A stretch of DNA of 24,040 nucleotides from Obelidium mucronatum. Its lineage: Eukaryota; Chytridiomycota; Chytridiomycetes; Chytridiales; Chytriomycetaceae. Of the stretch, positions 18,901 to 24,040 are shown one piece after another. Position numbers and translations under genes: made by a program. The notes under the pieces are model-generated. The model saw nothing but the letters and a program-made list of their open reading frames with translations. It ran no database searches and was not told the origin of the DNA. The stretch is taken from NCBI GenBank assembly GCA_025765595.1, contig JAIVFH010000371.1, positions 1 through 24,040 of the forward strand, written 5' to 3'. Every line of letters starts with the position of its first letter. The first letter of the stretch is position 1.

Positions 18901-21204
18901 GAATATTTGAGACTGATTTGAATCCCGCTAGCTCAACGACAGTCTTCAAAAGATGCCCAACAAAGAAGCTCAGGCCGCCCAATTGGCTGAAAAATCAGCC
19001 CGACTAAAGTCCTTGCAAGTTCTCAAACAAACATACCATGAAGGTTTGGTGTTGTTTTTTCAGTTTCTTTGTGTCGACTGAAGATTTTGTTATAAAATAC
19101 ACGCAGTTGCCAGAATTCGAGACTCAGAACTCCCGCAACTCAAAAAGGAAATGAAAACCTGGGAACAGGAAAAAGAAACTCTTCTTTCCGAAGTGGAGGA
19201 CTTGGAAGGGGATTATGCAGTGTATCAAGTGGATGTGACTTCATTTGTGGATATCAAAGCGCGCTGCGAAGAAGTTTTGAGAAGTGCCGAAGAAGTCAAG
19301 GCGTTGGAGAACGAAGTTGTCATGATTGAGAGAAATATGGGCGCCAGTAGTGATGGGAAACCCAGAAGAAGTGTTAATGAAGTTCAGAAGGATATGGAAG
19401 ACCTTTCAGCAAAATGGTATTATCCAACCCACAAGTACACCCAATCAGCTAATTTTTTCCTTTTAGCAAAAATCTCCGTAACCAGATTGACCGGCTCAAC
19501 AACGAATCACGCGCTAAACAACGGGAACTCCAAATACGTGAAAAGAACCTTCAGAGCGCAAAGGCGGAACTGCAGGAGAAAAAGTTTTTATGGCAGGAAC
19601 GCGAACAGCTGCAAACGACGATTTCCGAATTAAAGGCGGAGATGGACAAGTTTGTACGAGACATTGAGGTAAAGTGGAGGCGATTATTTCTTTTGGCGCC
19701 GCTTAAACAATTAAATTGGCACATAGGTCGCGGACAGTGTGATTCTAGAACTGACGCCCAGTGTCCGCGCGATTGAAGAGGAGTTGAGTGCAGAAAGAGA
19801 GAAGACAGCTAGAACCGAAAGCGCTCATATAAAATCCATCCAAGACGTTAAGACTCATATTTCTGGAGTCAACAATCACCAAAACGAGTTGAAGAGGTAC
19901 CATCCACACCGTTGTTGTTTGGTACAGGAATGCTTGCTAATGTGTAACTGGGCGCATGTAGATTCCGAGAAACCAACACGCCTGGCCGACTCGAGAAGTG
20001 CAATCTGGACATGCAGCGACTTCGTACTGAGATTGAAGCACTGCAACAAAAGAAAGAAGAAGCGGCAACGCGAATTGCGACAATCCAGAAATCAAGCAGC
20101 GAAGTGACAGTTGTTCAAAGAGCAATAGCTGATAACTTGAAGTACCGAGAGCAAGTGCGAGTAGTGGAGGATATCCAGAAGGAGATCAGCCGGCTTCAGA
20201 AGGACGCAAACCAATTCGATATGACTTCCGTCCAGTCACAGGTTTGCCGCATTGTTTGAGTCATATCGTCAACTGCCCTTTTGAACTTTTATGTGTGCCA
20301 CCAGAGAAAGAAGCTGACGCTACAGTATGAGCAGTTGTGCGAAGAGCTGGCGGGTCTGTCTGGAGAACTGAAGCAAATGGAAGAACAAGCAACAAGGATT
20401 GAGCGCGATCTTAGTAAAGATTATGCAGATATAGCCGAAAAGCATTCGCGGCAAGTTGTGAAATTAAAGGTGATTGATATTCAATACTTTGATGCCCCTC
20501 TCTGAGATTTTGATCTGTAGACCGAGTCGTTGGCTATTCAGGATTTGGAAAAGTACAGTAAAGCCTTGGAAAAGTAAGCTAATATTTATTTGTACTATCG
20601 AAGCTAATATAGATATTCAATAGCGCCATTATGAAATACCACACGATGAAAATGGACGAAATTAACAAAATTATTCGAGAGTTATGGTGCAGCACATACA
20701 AAGGAAATGATATCGAAACAATTGAGATCAGATCTGACAATGAAGGGTCGAGCGTTGCGAAAAACCGAAGCTACAATTACCGAGTAGTCATGATCAAGGA
20801 GCAAACCGAGTTGGACATGAGAGGTCGATGTAGTGCAGGGCAAAAAGTGCTGGCGTGCTTGATTATTCGGTTGGCCTTGGCGGAAACGTTTTGCTTGAAT
20901 TGCGGGATTCTGGCCCTGGATGAGCCTACAACAAATCTGGACAGAGATAATTCGGATGCTTTGGCAGAATCCTTGTCCAAGTAAGTTTTGTTGTTTTTTA
21001 AGGTTAAAAAAAGCACATGCTGACGCGCCAGAAAAAAGTATTATCTCGTTGCGCCGAGCACAGAAAAACTTTCAATTGATTATTATCACGCACGATGAAG
21101 ACTTTATGAACATGATTGGGCACCATGACTATGCCGACTACTATTTTCGAGTGAGCAAAGACGCTCAGCAGCACAGTATTATTGAGAAGCAGAGAATCGT
21201 GTAG
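15987..21204 (+). CDS. RAD50: DNA repair ATPase RAD50, 23 exons
   Basis: SMC-like subunit of the MRE11-RAD50-NBS1 complex, acting in double-strand-break repair and telomere maintenance. Twenty-three exons in phase: 15987-16017, 16066-16143, 16238-16332, 16414-16578, 16635-16925, 16986-17214, 17269-17447, 17502-17669, 17726-17830, 17889-18292, 18359-18486, 18543-18633, 18684-18752, 18812-18875, 18932-19043, 19107-19416, 19467-19668, 19727-19896, 19962-20241, 20305-20469, 20521-20573, 20624-20980, 21039-21204. The product is 1303 residues (human and yeast 1312). Walker A GHNGAGKTT is split by intron 2; a Q-loop segment [11 protein letters not shown] follows. Long coiled coils flank the zinc hook [10 protein letters not shown] in exon 14. 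The C-terminal ATPase half has [18 protein letters not shown], signature [10 protein letters not shown], Walker [13 protein letters not shown] and ITHDEDF. All catalytic motifs are intact and no frameshift was found. Introns are 48-94 bp. Confidence 0.97.
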
Positions 21205-21279
21205 TTATTATCATTGTGTCTTATTGAATGTTGAGTATTGCTTGGTATAAAAATATAAAAGAATTGAGAATAATTCTGG

Positions 21280-22941
21280 ATGGCACACCACTCACTTGCC
21301 AATGTGCTCAACCTCCTCGCTGAACACGGCCTCGACACCAAACCAGAGGCCTCAAATGACCAGCACGAAGCCAAAGACGGCTTTGTCTTTGTTTCTGCAA
21401 ACTCAAATGCAAATGCAGCCGGGGATTGCAAATTCAAACCAGTCTTTGCAAAAGTGTTTCTTGCCGAAACGCTTCTCTTTGACGACCTTCTTTTCTTTGT
21501 CGCTAAAGAATCCGCGGACATTTTCGTGCGGCGAAAGTCGGCGACGGGAACTCTGCCGGCGGGCGTCGACGAAGCGACGGTGAAAGACTCTCCTTCAACG
21601 GCCGGATGCGCAGAACTAAACTATAAAACAAATTTGTTGTTGCAGATCAACTGGCGCGAAACTTTCTTTCTCAACCTGATTGTGCAGATGCACTGCTCGC
21701 TCACCGTGTCAGTGTGCAAGCGCGATTCGGCCCAGCAACGACGGACATCAACACTCAGTTCAGAAAAGATCCTGTCTTCATCAACTTCGCCTCCTCAAAC
21801 TGCAGATCCAGCCATTCACGCTACCCACCATCGCCACTCCCCAACAAAGTCTCGAATGGTTGCTCTGCGAAGAATCACGAAAAAAGTATACGCTGCTCCT
21901 TACAAATCACGTATGGATGTTAAAGACGCATTCATGAATGAAATCGCCTATCCTCTTGTCTATTATACCGTGAACGACTATGAATCATCTGATTTGCATT
22001 TACATATACAAGAACGAGAATATCTGTGTGTTGAATTATCTGTCTTGGTTCCTGACGCGATTCAGTCTCATTTAGCTTCTGTTGGGATTGTTGCAGGGAA
22101 TGATGATGGCGAGGCTCTTGATGATGCAAAGTTGAATGAGAAGTCTGTGATGGCGGATTCGAATGTGTTTCCGGCGCCTCCTACTGTCGCCCAGGATTCT
22201 ACACCATTTCCTGTTCCGCATGGATTCAAGAAAGTTGTTTTATTTCAGGTTAATATTGCTGTGCATTTCTCTTTTTTTCGGTCAACAGTGTTGTAAATTC
22301 AAACTTATTTTAGGGCGCTGTACCATATACTGCCCTTTTGGATGTATTCCTGCAAAAAACGAGTGGTGGTGGATCCAGTGCATCGTCATTTTCGAAAAGC
22401 GCGCCAAAATCGTCAGATTGGGGAAATCTGTCGTCTGCAAACAAGTCTGGGAATTCACTACATGGGGGCAGGAACTCGCACACACAACAAGAGCGAACAG
22501 AGTATATCATGATGAGAGGGCCGCGGGGAAAAGGGGTTTGTCAGGTAAGCCAGAAGTTTTGGTTTGCAGTCACTATATAAATGACTGTGATACTTTGTTG
22601 ATCAGGTTGCCATTTGTGAGAACATCCTCTCCGATCCAGTTGTCGACTCGAAGATTGACACACTGTCATTGAATTCCTCAACGGCAACTAGCAGTTCAAC
22701 TACTAGCAGTAGCATACTGAATATGCTCGGTGGTACTATGCGGACAGGAATTAATATTCTGCGCAGTGGATTAAATTCAGTTGCAGGAGAAGACAGCTCG
22801 TCGCCTGGACATCCAGGCAGTCAAGGGGGTGCGAATCAAAAGAAACCGGACGCATTACGTTGTAGTATGACGTATGTGAATGTTCCGTGGCATTCTATAA
22901 TCAGTGATCTGTTTACTGCAAGAGAGGCCGGAACTATTTAG
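21280..22941 (+). CDS. KIAA0930 / DUF2045 family protein
   Basis: Family of unknown biochemical function, conserved in animals. Exons 21280-21579, 21646-22248, 22314-22544, 22606-22941 give about 489 residues (human about 400). Matches to human KIAA0930 as I recall it, in order: DDLLFFV, INWRETFFLNLIVQ with SVCKRD, KKVYAAPYKSRMD, IAYPLVYYTVNDYE, EYLCVELSV, LFQGAVPYTALLDVF, MRGPRGKGVCQV, and the C-terminal MTYVNVPWHSIISDLF. The exon joins fall exactly inside these motifs (EAT-INWRE; LFQ-GAVPY; GVCQ-VAI), which supports the intron calls. The part 21700-21880 is Ser/Thr-rich and could hide a frame-neutral intron. A Ser/Gly-rich insert lies in exons 3 and 4. No signal peptide or membrane helix. 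The start lies 75 bp after the RAD50 stop. Confidence 0.85.
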
Positions 22942-23153
22942 TTTAGAGAGTTTTAGTAAACGTGCTCTGTATGATATTTTGACGGAAAAACCAGGAATCG
23001 GCCGTCGCGGTCAAACAGAGATCGTCCGCGATCAGGTTTAAATAAGCCAAGAACCAATCATTAACAGGTATTACTATTAAATGTGAGATTGATGATGTGT
23101 TTTGAAATCAACGTTATCTGGTTGTTTTTTAGTGTATTTTGAACTCTTTTCTC
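22942..23153. other. Intergenic spacer
   Basis: No ORF or repeat of note. It presumably holds the KIAA0930-family 3' UTR and the former promoter of the F-box/ankyrin gene. Confidence 0.4.
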
Positions 23154-24040
23154 ATGAACACCAAGTCCGCCACAACTCTCTCCACAGGTCCAACAACGAC
23201 ATCCTGCAACCTCCCCCTGGATGTAATTGAGTGCATTTTAGTGCATTTGGCATCACGCCAGGCCTCATGAGCGTTGCTCTTGCCTCGAAGCACATTCTGG
23301 CTCCAACAATTCTATGCAATATCTTCTTTGCACGCCACCATTTCCGGCACCACCATCAAGCGTCTGGTCTTCCATTCTGGGAATTCCTTGACTTTGCAGG
23401 CATCAAGGGCAAAGTTTTCGAAGCGCTGCCATTCAGCTACAAGCAAACATCTATCAGCGACTCATGGTTGAGAAGCATTGGGAGGGCTGTGAACTATTGA
23501 AAGTGGAACAGAAGGAACATGAAAGACACTGCCTCGGACACATGACGCATTGGCAGCTTTCAGAATCTCTGACGCTCAGGATCATTCTGATGCTGTCAAA
23601 TGACCCCAACATTGATCTTATGGGGACGGGGGCCAAACCGTTGCACTGGGCAATTGCAAACAACCACACCATTATCGTGAAGACATTGCTGCATCTATAC
23701 CCCAATGTGGATTGTCTCGGGATAGTAATCGGCTGTTGGCGAAAGCGGCCGCCAGTGGCCACTCTGAAGTTGTCAAACTGATTCTTTCAGACCCTCGCGT
23801 GGATCCTGCAATAGGAGACACCCGATTTATGCCGCTTGCTTTGGCGGCTCATTTTGGGAAAGTCAATAGTGATCGCGAGGATAGTTATGTCAAAGTTGTG
23901 AAGATTCTGTTGGGCTGATTCCAGAGTCGACCCTACGTTTCCAGATAATATGGCGGTTCAGTGTGCTGCCGGGCAGTAGTATTGAAAAGATGCTTCTGGC
24001 CGATGCAAGGGTGCGTCTTCTTGGTGTTCCGCCGGGAATG
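23154..24040 (+). pseudogene. F-box/ankyrin-repeat gene with frameshifts, truncated by window end
   Basis: ATG at 23154 opens an F-box: LPLDVIECILVHL, then in another frame ITPGLMSVALASKHILAP. Next comes a segment typical of fungal F-box/ankyrin proteins (FWEFLDF, VFEALPFSYK, then in a third frame YQRLMVEKHWEG). Ankyrin units follow: GAKPLHWAIANNHTIIVKTL, AKAAASGHSEVVKLILSDP with RVDPA, ADSRVDPTFPDNMAVQCAAG, and IEKMLLADARV. Keeping these motifs needs at least five frame changes: near 23250, 23447, 23719-23721, 23912-23914 and 23971-23973. None of the joins has room for an intron. Such proteins normally recruit substrates to SCF ubiquitin ligases; this copy cannot be translated through. Sequencing error is an alternative, but RAD50 has none in 3.9 kb of coding sequence. 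Confidence 0.75.

Noticed and set aside
21296..21937. Alternative plus-strand frames in the DUF2045 gene (for example FRKDPVFINFASSN)
   Set aside because: They would need unsupported frame changes, whereas the main frame links conserved blocks on both sides without one.
1..24040. tRNA, rRNA or snRNA genes
   Set aside because: No tRNA B-box with matching arms and no rRNA-like segment found by eye in the spacers.

Overview
The window is nuclear DNA of an intron-rich, compact eukaryote, most likely an early-diverging zoosporic fungus (chytrid-like). I infer this from introns of mostly 48-80 bp with GT...AG ends and CTAAC/TACTAAC-like branch sites, start codons as close as 42 bp, long poly(A)/poly(T) tracts, a DPRVDP-type ankyrin protein with an F-box, and a gene set mixing animal-like families (RasGAP, myosin light chain, KIAA0930/DUF2045, malonyl-CoA decarboxylase) with fungal architecture. 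No rRNA, tRNA, CRISPR or bacterial operon structure was seen. Exon models were built by hand by joining ORF pieces at splice sites so that phase and family homology both hold.

Layout. 155-2973 (+): C2-RasGAP protein, 5' end uncertain. 3104-3440: decayed duplicate of part of the malonyl-CoA decarboxylase locus. 3672-4264 (-): small two-exon protein, weakly Crinkler-like. 4608-7017 (-): nine-exon malonyl-CoA decarboxylase with a mitochondrial-type N-terminus and a C-terminal SKL peroxisomal signal. 7193-7570 (-): Pro/Ser/Thr-rich ORF. 7592-8250: no gene seen. 8252-8444: cluster of GC-rich hairpins. 8489-9125 (-): mitochondrial ribosomal protein bL35m, head to head (60 bp) with 9186-11254 (+) PUS10 pseudouridine synthase, whose first intron carries more of the same hairpins. 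11597-15128 (+): PstS-type phosphate-binding-like domain fused to about seven membrane helices. 15213-15944 (-): myosin regulatory light chain, head to head (42 bp) with 15987-21204 (+) RAD50 (23 exons, 1303 aa). 21280-22941 (+): KIAA0930/DUF2045 protein. 23154-24040 (+): F-box/ankyrin gene broken by several frameshifts and cut by the window edge.

The genes do not form one pathway; they are housekeeping and signalling genes packed tightly together. The most unusual item is the binding-protein/heptahelical fusion at 11597-15128, which looks like a cell-surface receptor or transceptor built on a bacterial phosphate-binding fold. The second is the family of short hairpin elements, many with a CTTCGG apex, at 8252-8444 and inside the PUS10 intron.
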